This document shows, piece after piece, positions 1 to 5,776 of a DNA stretch of 5,776 bases. The notes beneath the pieces are model-generated. The model did not search any database. It saw only the letters and a list, made by a program, of their open reading frames with translations, and was not told the origin of the DNA. The stretch is from contig JAGALN010000210.1 of assembly GCA_017625185.1 (NCBI GenBank), forward strand, positions 1 to 5,776, read 5' to 3'. The translations under genes were made by a program, and so were the position numbers. This stretch comes from Clostridia bacterium (lineage in GTDB: Bacteria; Bacillota; Clostridia; Monoglobales; Monoglobaceae). How positions within the stretch are numbered: position 1 is the stretch's first letter; each line of letters starts with the position of its first letter.

Positions 1-456
1 ACTATGCCCAATACTCCAGCGCAGGTGGGTTGCGGCATGACTGTGATTACTCCCAATTCCAATGTAACAGATGACGAGAAGAAGACGGTGCTGGATTTGT
101 TTAATAGCATTGGTTCTGCATTAATTCTTCCGGAAAAAGAGTTGGAAATTGCAACGGCAATTCATGGGAGCAGTCCTGCTTATGTGTATATGATGATTGA
201 CGCTATGGCTGATGCCGGTGTTCGCTATGGACTGACCAAGGAAAACGCACTTTTGCTCGCTTCCAAGGCGGTTGAGGGGAGTGCAAAGATGGTTCTGGAA
301 ACCGGAGTTCATCCGGAAGAACTCAAAGACAGAGTTTGTTCTCCCGGCGGAACTACCATTGCGGCAGTCTGCGAGTTGGAGCGGACTGGATTCCGGAATT
401 CCTTGCAAACTGCCATTGATGCTTGCATTAGGCGGAATCAGGAGATGCAACAGTAG
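1..456 (+). CDS. proC: Pyrroline-5-carboxylate reductase, C-terminal part (5' end outside window)
   Basis: ProC reduces 1-pyrroline-5-carboxylate to L-proline with NAD(P)H in the cytoplasm, the last step of proline synthesis. About 151 residues are present; the family is usually 260-280, so the Rossmann N-terminus lies upstream. The frame is open to base 1, and the Met at 4-6 belongs to the internal MPNTPA signature rather than being a start. Counting that Met as 1, visible family marks are MPNTPA (1-6), the substrate/dimer-domain motif HGSSPAY (54-60), the following helix rich in Ala, Met and Asp, and the near-C-terminal SPGGTT (113-118). The end of the protein matches the normal family end, so there is no 3' truncation. 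It ends in TAG, 23 nt before ruvA, and probably shares a transcript with it. The pairing of proC with ruvAB has no obvious functional logic. Confidence 0.95.
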   Translation, partial: TMPNTPAQVGCGMTVITPNSNVTDDEKKTVLDLFNSIGSALILPEKELEIATAIHGSSPAYVYMMIDAMADAGVRYGLTKENALLLASKAVEGSAKMVLETGVHPEELKDRVCSPGGTTIAAVCELERTGFRNSLQTAIDACIRRNQEMQQ

Positions 457-474
457 TTTTCCCAAAGGGAGAGG
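457..474 (+). promoter_or_regulatory. ruvA ribosome binding site inside a small hairpin
   Basis: The Shine-Dalgarno stretch AAAGGGAGAGG (464-474) ends 5 nt before the ruvA ATG at 480. Bases 457-463 (TTTTCCC) can pair with 467-473 (GGGAGAG) around an AAA loop: three G-C pairs, two A-U and two G-U. The hairpin starts at the first base after the proC stop codon. Pairing is seen in the sequence. That it makes ruvA translation depend on ribosomes finishing proC is inference. Confidence 0.5.
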
Positions 475-479
475 ATATC

Positions 480-1076
480 ATGTTTTATTACATTACCGGT
501 AATTTGGTACAAAAAACGGAAAGTTTTGCGGTGATTGAAGCCGGTGGGGTTGGGTATCAGATTTATTCTACCGCCAATTCCTTACAGGATTTGGGGGAAA
601 TCGGAACAACTGCAACGCTTTATACCTACCTGAATTTAAAATCTGCATCAGATATTTGTTCGCTCTATGGGTTTTCCACATTGGAAGAGAAAAATATTTT
701 TGAAATGATTCTTGGAGTATCCGGCGTTGGTGCCAAGACAGCAGCGAGCTTGCTTTCTAACATTTCACCGTCGAAGTTTGCCCTGTGTGTTGCAACCAAC
801 GATGCGAAATATCTTGCAAGCCATACACCGGGATTAGGCCCTAAGGGCGCGCAGCGGATTATTCTGGAACTGAAGGATAAGTTTAAGGGCATGGAGCTCT
901 CTGACATTCCCAAGGAAGAAATTCTTGCCCCTGTGGTTGATAGTGATAATGAGGCGGTTTCCGCATTGATGGTGCTGGGATATTCTGCACAGGAAGCGAA
1001 AAAAGCATTACAAGGGGTCACCGGCACGGTCGAGGAAATGGTAAAGATAGGCTTAAAAAATCTGTTACGTGGCTGA
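480..1076 (+). CDS. ruvA: Holliday junction branch migration complex subunit RuvA
   Basis: RuvA binds four-way DNA junctions as a tetramer and loads the RuvB motor, driving branch migration in recombination and fork repair. The 198 residues match the usual length of about 190-205. Domain I (about 1-65) is the OB fold, opening MFYYITG and ending in the conserved LYGF (62-65). Domain II has two helix-hairpin-helix motifs: LGVSGVGAKTAAS (78-90) and TPGLGPKGAQRIILELKDK (116-134). After an acidic linker (about 138-158), domain III (about 159-198) is the RuvB-binding three-helix unit containing ALMVLGYSAQEA. Two oddities: the acidic pin, normally Glu-Asp just before LYGF, reads Ser57-Asp58; and the second HhH has Pro-Lys-Gly where Lys-Lys-Thr is common. 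The ATG start is fixed by the strong upstream RBS and the family N-terminus. ruvB follows after 26 nt. Confidence 0.97.
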   Translation: MFYYITGNLVQKTESFAVIEAGGVGYQIYSTANSLQDLGEIGTTATLYTYLNLKSASDICSLYGFSTLEEKNIFEMILGVSGVGAKTAASLLSNISPSKFALCVATNDAKYLASHTPGLGPKGAQRIILELKDKFKGMELSDIPKEEILAPVVDSDNEAVSALMVLGYSAQEAKKALQGVTGTVEEMVKIGLKNLLRG

Positions 1077-1090
1077 TTTTTGGTTAATCG

Positions 1091-1096
1091 AAGGAG
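1091..1096 (+). promoter_or_regulatory. ruvB ribosome binding site
   Basis: A consensus AAGGAG lies 6 nt before the ATG at 1103 and 9 nt before a second, in-frame ATG at 1106. Either start has acceptable spacing, so the true N-terminus may be Met-Met or Met-Asp. The one-residue difference has no functional weight. Confidence 0.75.
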
Positions 1097-1102
1097 ATAC
1101 AA

Positions 1103-2146
1103 ATGATGGATGAAGAAAACAGAATCGTAACAACTGCGGAAACTATGGAAGATGGCGAAAACGAAAAAAGTCTGCGGCCTAAAGCGCTGGATGAATACAT
1201 CGGACAGGTTAAGGCAAAAGAAAACCTGAAGGTGTTCATTGAGGCCGCTCGCAAGCGAGGCGAGGCGCTGGACCATGTGCTTCTCTACGGTCCCCCCGGA
1301 TTGGGAAAAACTACCCTTGCAGGTGTCATTGCCAATGAGATGGGTGTAAATCTTCGGATTACTTCCGGTCCTGCCATTGAAAAACCGGGAGATTTGGCGG
1401 CACTTTTGACCAACCTGGGACAAGATGATATCCTTTTCGTGGATGAGATTCATCGGTTGAGTCGCAGTGTTGAGGAAATTCTCTATCCGGCAATGGAAGA
1501 TTACGCCTTGGACATTATTATCGGCAAGGGTCCTTCCGCTCGGTCAATTCGGCTGGATTTACCCCGATTCACTTTAATTGGAGCTACCACAAGAGCCGGT
1601 GCGCTGGCTGCACCGCTTCGGGATCGATTTGGTGTGATAAGCCGTTTGGAAATGTATACAACAGATGAGCTTGCTACCATCATTAACCGAAGTGCCGGAA
1701 TTTTAGGAATTTCGATTGATCCGTCCGGTGCGGCGGAAATTGCATCCCGTTCCCGTGGAACTCCGAGAATTGCAAATCGTTTGTTGCGGCGGGTCCGGGA
1801 TTTCGCCCAAGTCATTGCCGGAGGTGTGATTACCAGAGAAGTTGCTGACCATGCCTTGGCAAAACTGGAAATTGATAGCTTGGGATTGGATGCCTCGGAT
1901 AAGCGAATGATTCAAACAGTAATCGAACATTACGACGGTGGGCCGGTAGGACTCGATACCTTGGCGGCTACCATCGGGGAGGAAAGCGACACCATTGAAG
2001 ATGTTTACGAGCCGTATTTGATGCAGATTGGTTTTATTAACCGTACCCCCAGGGGACGGATGGTTACCAAACGTGCGTATGATCACTTTGGGATTCCTTA
2101 CAAACAGCAGGAGTCTTTAGGTAATATCGCTATGTTTGAAGAATGA
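1103..2146 (+). CDS. ruvB: Holliday junction branch migration ATPase RuvB
   Basis: RuvB is the hexameric AAA+ motor that pulls duplex DNA through the RuvA-bound junction using ATP. The 347 residues fit the family (about 330-350). In order: an acidic N-terminal tail (1-22); the family start [12 protein letters not shown] (24-35); Walker [10 protein letters not shown] (63-71); [11 protein letters not shown] (89-99); Walker B LFVDEIH (111-117); sensor 1 region [10 protein letters not shown] (157-166); PLRDRFG (171-177) carrying the arginine finger; sensor 2 [12 protein letters not shown] (219-230); and a C-terminal winged helix (about 262-335) with [11 protein letters not shown] and TPRGR. Every catalytic element is intact, so it should be an active motor. 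It follows ruvA as in most bacteria. metG starts 13 nt after its TGA, and the metG ribosome binding site begins at the last base of that stop codon. Confidence 0.98.
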   Translation: MMDEENRIVTTAETMEDGENEKSLRPKALDEYIGQVKAKENLKVFIEAARKRGEALDHVLLYGPPGLGKTTLAGVIANEMGVNLRITSGPAIEKPGDLAALLTNLGQDDILFVDEIHRLSRSVEEILYPAMEDYALDIIIGKGPSARSIRLDLPRFTLIGATTRAGALAAPLRDRFGVISRLEMYTTDELATIINRSAGILGISIDPSGAAEIASRSRGTPRIANRLLRRVRDFAQVIAGGVITREVADHALAKLEIDSLGLDASDKRMIQTVIEHYDGGPVGLDTLAATIGEESDTIEDVYEPYLMQIGFINRTPRGRMVTKRAYDHFGIPYKQQESLGNIAMFEE

Positions 2147-2152
2147 AGGGAG
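2146..2152 (+). promoter_or_regulatory. metG ribosome binding site (decides the start)
   Basis: AAGGGAG lies 7 nt before ATG 2160. It supports that start over an in-frame TTG at 2136, which would lie inside ruvB and add an unlikely Arg-rich leader. Its first base is the last base of the ruvB stop codon, so ribosomes ending on ruvB may re-initiate on metG (inference). Confidence 0.7.
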
Positions 2153-2159
2153 AAGAAGA

Positions 2160-4091
2160 ATGGCTAACAAGGAAAAGTTTTATATTACAACTGCGATTGC
2201 CTATACCTCCAGAAAACCGCATATCGGAAATACCTATGAAATCGTTTTGACCGATGCCATTGCTCGGTTTAAGCGGTATATGGGGTATGATGTATTTTTC
2301 TGTACAGGTACTGACGAGCACGGGCAGAAAATCGAGGAACTGGCAAAGGATAAGGGAATCAGCCCCAAAGAATATGTCGACGGCGTAGCGGCGGAAATCA
2401 AGACTATTTGGGATATGATGAATACCAGCTACGATAAATTTATTCGTACCACTGACGATTATCATGAGGAAACGGTCCAGAAAATCTTCAAAAAGCTCTA
2501 TGACCAAGGCGATATCTATCTGGATTCCTATGAGGATTGGTACTGCACCCCCTGCGAATCCTTCTGGACAGATACCCAGTTGGTTGACGGGAAGTGTCCT
2601 GATTGCGGTCGTGAGGTTCACAAGCAGCATGAAGAAGCGTATTTCTTCAAAATGAGTAAGTATGCAGACCGCCTGATGAAACATATTGAGGAAAATCCTG
2701 ACTTCATTCAGCCGGAATCCAGAAAAAAAGAAATGGTCAATAATTTTTTAAAGCCGGGGCTGCAGGATCTTTGCGTTTCCAGAAGCAGCTTTAAGTGGGG
2801 AATTCCGGTCCCTTTTAATCCTGACCATGTTACCTATGTTTGGTTGGATGCCCTGACCAACTATATTACAGCAATTGGCTATCGTTGCGATAGCAAGGAA
2901 GAACCTTATGATCGGTATTGGCCGGCAGATGTTCATATCATTGGTAAGGATATTCTCCGGTTTCATACCATTTACTGGCCCATCTTCCTGATGGCATTGG
3001 GAGAACCTCTACCCAAGCAGATTTTTGGTCACCCATGGCTGTTAAACGGACAGGATAAAATGAGTAAATCCATCGGTAATGTGATTTATGCGGACGATTT
3101 GGTTCGCCACTTCGGCGTAGATGCTGTTCGGTACTATCTGCTCCATGAAATGCCCTTTGCCCAGGATGGCAATATTACTCTGGAAACCTTGATCAGCCGT
3201 TATAACTCCGACTTGGCAAATACTCTTGGTAATCTGGTAAACCGTACTGTTTCTATGATCCAGAAATACTTTGACGGTGAAATTCCTGCTCCGACGGTTG
3301 CTACCGATTTTGATGGGGATTTGGAAGAAACCTGTCTTTCCTGTGTCAAGGAAACTGCGGATTGTATGGAGCGTTTGCGTGTTGCAGATGCCATGGATGC
3401 AATTTGGAAGATTGTGAATCGTTCCAACAAGTATATTGACGAAACAACGCCCTGGGTTCTGGCAAAAACAGAAGAAGGAAAAGAGAGTCTGAAATCGGTA
3501 ATGTATCATTTGGCAGAGTCCATCCGGTTTATTGCATCTTTATTGTCTTCTTTTATGCCGGAAACTGCAGAAGCTATTGCGGCACAATTAGGAATCACTG
3601 ACCTTTCCTGGGAAAGCTTAGAATCCTTTGGGAGGACCCAGTCTGGTACCAAGGTCAGCGAACCCACGCCGCTCTTTGCAAGACTTGATGTGGAAGCAAA
3701 GCTTGCGGAACTGGAGGCAGAGCTTGCACAGCCCCAGGAAGAAACAGTTGCCATTGAGCCGTACAAGGATGCTGTTTCTTTTGAGGATTTTGAAAAGCTG
3801 GATATTCGAGTGGGAAAGGTTGTTGTTTGCGAAAAGGTTCCCAAGTCCTCCAAACTTCTTCGGTTTGAATTGGAGGTGGGTTCCGAGCGTCGCCAAATTC
3901 TGTCCGGTATTGCCAACTACTATCAGCCGGAGGATTTGATTGGCAAAAATGTACTGTTTATTGCCAACTTCCCGCCGAGAAAGATGATGGGTCTGGAATC
4001 CAATGGTATGATTCTGTCTGCAGAGCACGACGGCAAACTGGTGGTAACCTCTACCTTGGATGAGATTCAATCCGGTGCGTGTATCGTATAA
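2160..4091 (+). CDS. metG: Methionine--tRNA ligase (MetRS) with C-terminal tRNA-binding domain
   Basis: MetRS charges tRNA-Met, both initiator and elongator, with methionine using ATP, in the cytoplasm. The 643 residues fit the bacterial form with an added C-terminal domain (about 630-680). The class I Rossmann core begins at YITTAIAYTSRKP, with the HIGH-type signature as HIGN (21-24), followed by GTDEHGQKIEE (50-60). The connective insert carries one zinc knuckle, C129-P-C132 type CxxC plus C146-PD-C149. WLDALTNY (228-235) belongs to the catalytic core, and KMSKS is at 300-304. The anticodon-binding helical domain spans about 335-510. A Glu/Ala-rich linker (511-532) leads to an EMAP II/Trbp111-like OB fold (about 540-643) with FEKLDIRVGKV and SNGMILSA. 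The start is ATG 2160 because of its RBS and because the family begins there. folC begins 4 nt after the TAA stop. Confidence 0.97.
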   Translation: MANKEKFYITTAIAYTSRKPHIGNTYEIVLTDAIARFKRYMGYDVFFCTGTDEHGQKIEELAKDKGISPKEYVDGVAAEIKTIWDMMNTSYDKFIRTTDDYHEETVQKIFKKLYDQGDIYLDSYEDWYCTPCESFWTDTQLVDGKCPDCGREVHKQHEEAYFFKMSKYADRLMKHIEENPDFIQPESRKKEMVNNFLKPGLQDLCVSRSSFKWGIPVPFNPDHVTYVWLDALTNYITAIGYRCDSKEEPYDRYWPADVHIIGKDILRFHTIYWPIFLMALGEPLPKQIFGHPWLLNGQDKMSKSIGNVIYADDLVRHFGVDAVRYYLLHEMPFAQDGNITLETLISRYNSDLANTLGNLVNRTVSMIQKYFDGEIPAPTVATDFDGDLEETCLSCVKETADCMERLRVADAMDAIWKIVNRSNKYIDETTPWVLAKTEEGKESLKSVMYHLAESIRFIASLLSSFMPETAEAIAAQLGITDLSWESLESFGRTQSGTKVSEPTPLFARLDVEAKLAELEAELAQPQEETVAIEPYKDAVSFEDFEKLDIRVGKVVVCEKVPKSSKLLRFELEVGSERRQILSGIANYYQPEDLIGKNVLFIANFPPRKMMGLESNGMILSAEHDGKLVVTSTLDEIQSGACIV

Positions 4092-4095
4092 TCCT

Positions 4096-5349
4096 ATGAA
4101 CTATCAAGAAGCAATTCAGTATATTCATCAAACCCCCAAGTTTGCTAGAGAGCTGGGGAATAGGATGCTTGAAAAATTATTACTGTATTTAGACAATCCG
4201 CAGAAAAATCTGTGGATTGTTCACATTGCAGGTACCAACGGGAAAGGCTCTACTGCAGCTATGCTGGCAGAAATTCTCACCCATGCAGGCTATCGCTGTG
4301 GATTATATACATCACCCTATATCGAACGATTCAACGAACGAATTCGAGTGAATGGCGGTGAAATTCCGGATAATGAATTGGCAAGGATTATTACAAGGCT
4401 AAAAGATACCATTGAACGCTATGATGCACCGGTGTCCGAGTTTGCCTTGGATACGGCTGCGGCGTTTTGTTGGTTCCGGGAGCAGAAATGTGATGTTGTT
4501 GTTTTGGAGACCGGATTGGGCGGAAGATTAGATGCTACCAACGTGATTACCAAACCCCTTGCCACGGTTTTAACGGCAATTGGGATGGATCACATGCAGT
4601 ATCTGGGCGATACCCTAGAGAAGATTACTGCTGAAAAATGTGGGATTCTCAAAGAGAATTGTCCGGCTGTTTCCTATCCCTTACAGGAGGAAGCGGTTTT
4701 TGATGTTATAAAAAATCATGCAAGAGAAAAAAATGCTCCTCTCTTTGTGGCAGAAATTCCAAAATGGAGAGAGGGGAGAATGGAGTATCGGGGGAAAACG
4801 TATTCTCTGGGACTGGAGGGTGAGTTTCAATCCTACAATGCCGCAACGGTTTTGGAATCTGTTGCTGTCTTACGTAAACAAGGAATTGAGATTTCGGAAA
4901 CTGCTGTTGTTTCCGGATTAATCGCAGCAAAAAACATGGCACGGTTTGAGCGGTTTGGCTCCAATATCATTTTGGATGGCGGACATAATGTTCCTGCGGC
5001 AAAGGCTCTGGTTCAATCCTTGCAAAAGTTAGACTGTCCGGTTTACTTCTGTATTGCCATGATGGAGGATAAAGATTACGAAGGGTATTTAAGGGAACTT
5101 GTTCCTATTGCTAAAGGTGCGGTTGTAACCCAAGTTTCCATGCCTCGTTGTGCATCAGTCGAAAAACTGACAAAGATTCTGGAAAAATACCAGATTCCAA
5201 CAGAAACGGAACATAACCCATTTGCTGCGATTGAAAAAGCGAAAGTGATGGCGGGGAGCCACGGATGCGTTTGCATTTGCGGTTCTTTGTACCTTGCAGG
5301 ACAAGTTCGTCCATATTTGAGTGAAATGCAAAATGACGGTCAATGCTGA
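4096..5349 (+). CDS. folC: Bifunctional folylpolyglutamate synthase / dihydrofolate synthase
   Basis: FolC joins glutamate to dihydropteroate and/or to folates in an ATP-dependent Mur-ligase-type reaction, completing folate and retaining it as polyglutamates. From ATG 4096 the product is 417 residues, normal for the family. Motifs in order: N-terminal MNYQEAIQYIH; P-loop HIAGTNGKGST (43-53); TSPYIERFNERI (72-83); ETGLGGRLDATN (138-149); IGMDHMQYLG (162-171); EKCGILK (180-186), whose first Lys is probably the carbamylated metal-site residue; and C-terminal-domain LDGGHN (293-298). Motif departures are S114-E-F-A117 instead of T-x-F-E, and N280-M-A-R instead of W-P-G/A-R. Whether it has one or both activities cannot be told. 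An in-frame ATG at 4060 would overlap metG by 32 nt, but the family N-terminus favours 4096. Neither start has a clear RBS, so coupling to metG termination 4 nt upstream is likely. Its last codons form a terminator stem. Confidence 0.95.
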   Translation: MNYQEAIQYIHQTPKFARELGNRMLEKLLLYLDNPQKNLWIVHIAGTNGKGSTAAMLAEILTHAGYRCGLYTSPYIERFNERIRVNGGEIPDNELARIITRLKDTIERYDAPVSEFALDTAAAFCWFREQKCDVVVLETGLGGRLDATNVITKPLATVLTAIGMDHMQYLGDTLEKITAEKCGILKENCPAVSYPLQEEAVFDVIKNHAREKNAPLFVAEIPKWREGRMEYRGKTYSLGLEGEFQSYNAATVLESVAVLRKQGIEISETAVVSGLIAAKNMARFERFGSNIILDGGHNVPAAKALVQSLQKLDCPVYFCIAMMEDKDYEGYLRELVPIAKGAVVTQVSMPRCASVEKLTKILEKYQIPTETEHNPFAAIEKAKVMAGSHGCVCICGSLYLAGQVRPYLSEMQNDGQC

Positions 5350-5361
5350 CCGTCATTTTTT
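5330..5361 (+). terminator. Intrinsic terminator of the operon, overlapping the end of folC
   Basis: A perfect 13-bp inverted repeat pairs 5330-5342 with 5347-5359 around the 4-nt loop ATGC. The core is TGACGGTCA/TGACCGTCA, and a run of six T covers 5356-5361. The last folC codons form the ascending arm, the Cys codon spans most of the loop, and the TGA stop (5347-5349) begins the descending arm. On the minus strand the same hairpin is followed by only four T, so it may also stop convergent transcription, more weakly. The structure is seen directly; its activity follows from the standard stem plus U-tract model. Confidence 0.9.
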
Positions 5362-5731
5362 ATAGAAAGAAGACCCAGGAATCAAACCATGTCAGGATAG
5401 TTTCGGCATAGAATCGGGAAACCGGAGTTCCGGATAATACGGGATAGAATGCCAGAAACATAAGCAGACAAAGTATGGTAAACCCGGAAGATATCCATTT
5501 TCCTGAACGGAATTTTTCTTCGAAATGTTTCATGGCATAGACAACAAAGAGAATTAAGAAAGGCATAGTTGCAAAGAAGTGATACTGTAGGGCATACCGC
5601 TTGACAAAAATCCATGGAAGATACTGTGCCAAAAGACCAATCAAAAGAAAGAGGATATGAGCCATTCCAGAAAAAATAGACACAAAAAAGCTTTGAAAAA
5701 CGGAATGAATCGTAGAAATTCGTTTGATTTT
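5360..5731 (-). pseudogene. C-terminal remnant of a PMT-type membrane glycosyltransferase (frame broken upstream)
   Basis: Proteins of this family (PMT/ArnT-like, GT39-type in bacteria) move a sugar from a lipid carrier to a protein or lipid at the outer face of the membrane. The recognisable part is the C-terminal multi-helix domain. Numbering from a GTG at 5683: helix about 8-20, then LPWIFVKR (22-29) and YHFFATMPF (34-42) running into a second helix to about 52, a charged loop KHFEEKFRSGK (52-62), a third helix (about 65-80), then FYPVLSGTPVS (79-89) and a Trp/Phe-rich end (99-106). These resemble the family tail; recognition is from memory, not a search. Full proteins exceed 400 residues, but this frame meets TGA at 5732-5734, and clear similarity fades upstream of about 5660. 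No start codon has a good RBS. TAA at 5360-5362 lies at the folC terminator. It could be a decayed gene or an intact gene with an indel in a homopolymer (5671-5676 or 5684-5689). Confidence 0.6.
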
Positions 5732-5734
5732 TCA

Positions 5735-5776
5735 CAATCGGTCGCATTTATTCCACGGTTCGCTTGACAACGAGCC
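5735..5776. other. Unassigned window edge
   Basis: No gene is recognisable here on either strand. On the minus strand one frame stays open from 5776 down to a stop at 5641-5643 and could be the tail of something entering from outside. The other two frames have stops at 5748-5750 and 5732-5734. I see no convincing promoter, RNA or repeat. Confidence 0.4.

Noticed and set aside
665..1453. A 262-codon minus-strand open frame across ruvA and ruvB
   Set aside because: It is antisense to two clear genes, crosses their intergenic gap, has a low-complexity Ser/Phe/Ile-rich product with no recognisable domain, and no ribosome binding site.
2136..2159. Upstream TTG start extending MetG by 8 residues
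   Set aside because: It lies within ruvB, adds an Arg-rich leader encoded by the ribosome binding site itself, and ATG 2160 has the correct spacing and the family N-terminus.
4087..4092. Perfect TATAAT hexamer before folC as a promoter
   Set aside because: It overlaps the metG stop, there is no -35 at 16-18 bp, and a transcript would start around 4099, past the folC ATG.
5382..5747. 121-codon minus-strand frame overlapping the PMT tail
   Set aside because: It is the shifted reading of the same bases. The product is Cys/Phe/Ser-rich with no family marks, while the other frame matches the PMT C-terminus up to a natural end.
5706..5768. 20-codon plus-strand frame starting ATG at the window end
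   Set aside because: It has no ribosome binding site, no similarity I recognise and is too short to support.
5764..5769. TTGACA at the window end as a -35 box
   Set aside because: The matching -10 would lie outside the window, so it cannot be evaluated.
5757..5776. Six-pair inverted repeat GGTTCG/CGAGCC
   Set aside because: It is short, contains a G-U pair, sits on the window edge and has no adjacent T-run or other context.

Overview
The window is an ordinary chromosomal housekeeping stretch, most likely from a Firmicute of the class Clostridia. This rests on AAGGAG/AGGGAG-type ribosome binding sites, moderate GC by eye, and the protein style: a MetRS with HIGN in place of HIGH plus a C-terminal tRNA-binding domain, and a single bifunctional-type FolC. 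Genus cannot be fixed from the sequence alone.

Positions 1-5349 hold five plus-strand genes packed head to tail: the 3' part of proC (proline synthesis; its 5' end lies outside the window), ruvA and ruvB (Holliday junction branch migration), metG (methionyl-tRNA synthetase) and folC (folate synthesis and polyglutamylation). Gaps are 23, 26, 13 and 4 nt. No promoter or terminator is visible between them, so they look like one transcription unit. The functions are unrelated (amino acid synthesis, recombination, translation, C1 cofactor), apart from a loose metG/folC link: folate one-carbon units feed methionine and formyl-Met-tRNA synthesis. ruvC, often next to ruvA, is not between proC and ruvA.

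The unit ends at a strong intrinsic terminator (5330-5361). Its ascending arm is made of the last sense codons of folC, and its U-tract holds the stop codon of a convergent minus-strand frame.

Positions 5360-5776 carry, on the minus strand, about 100 recognisable C-terminal residues of a PMT-type, lipid-linked-sugar-dependent membrane glycosyltransferase. The frame is closed by a stop at 5732-5734, so the gene is broken, truncated, or interrupted by a sequencing indel in one of two 6-base homopolymers. The last 40 or so bases have no assignable function.

I found no mobile element, CRISPR array, tRNA/rRNA or novel multi-gene system. The points most worth a second look are the RuvA acidic-pin substitution, the terminator embedded in folC codons, the broken PMT tail, and a small hairpin that masks the ruvA ribosome binding site.
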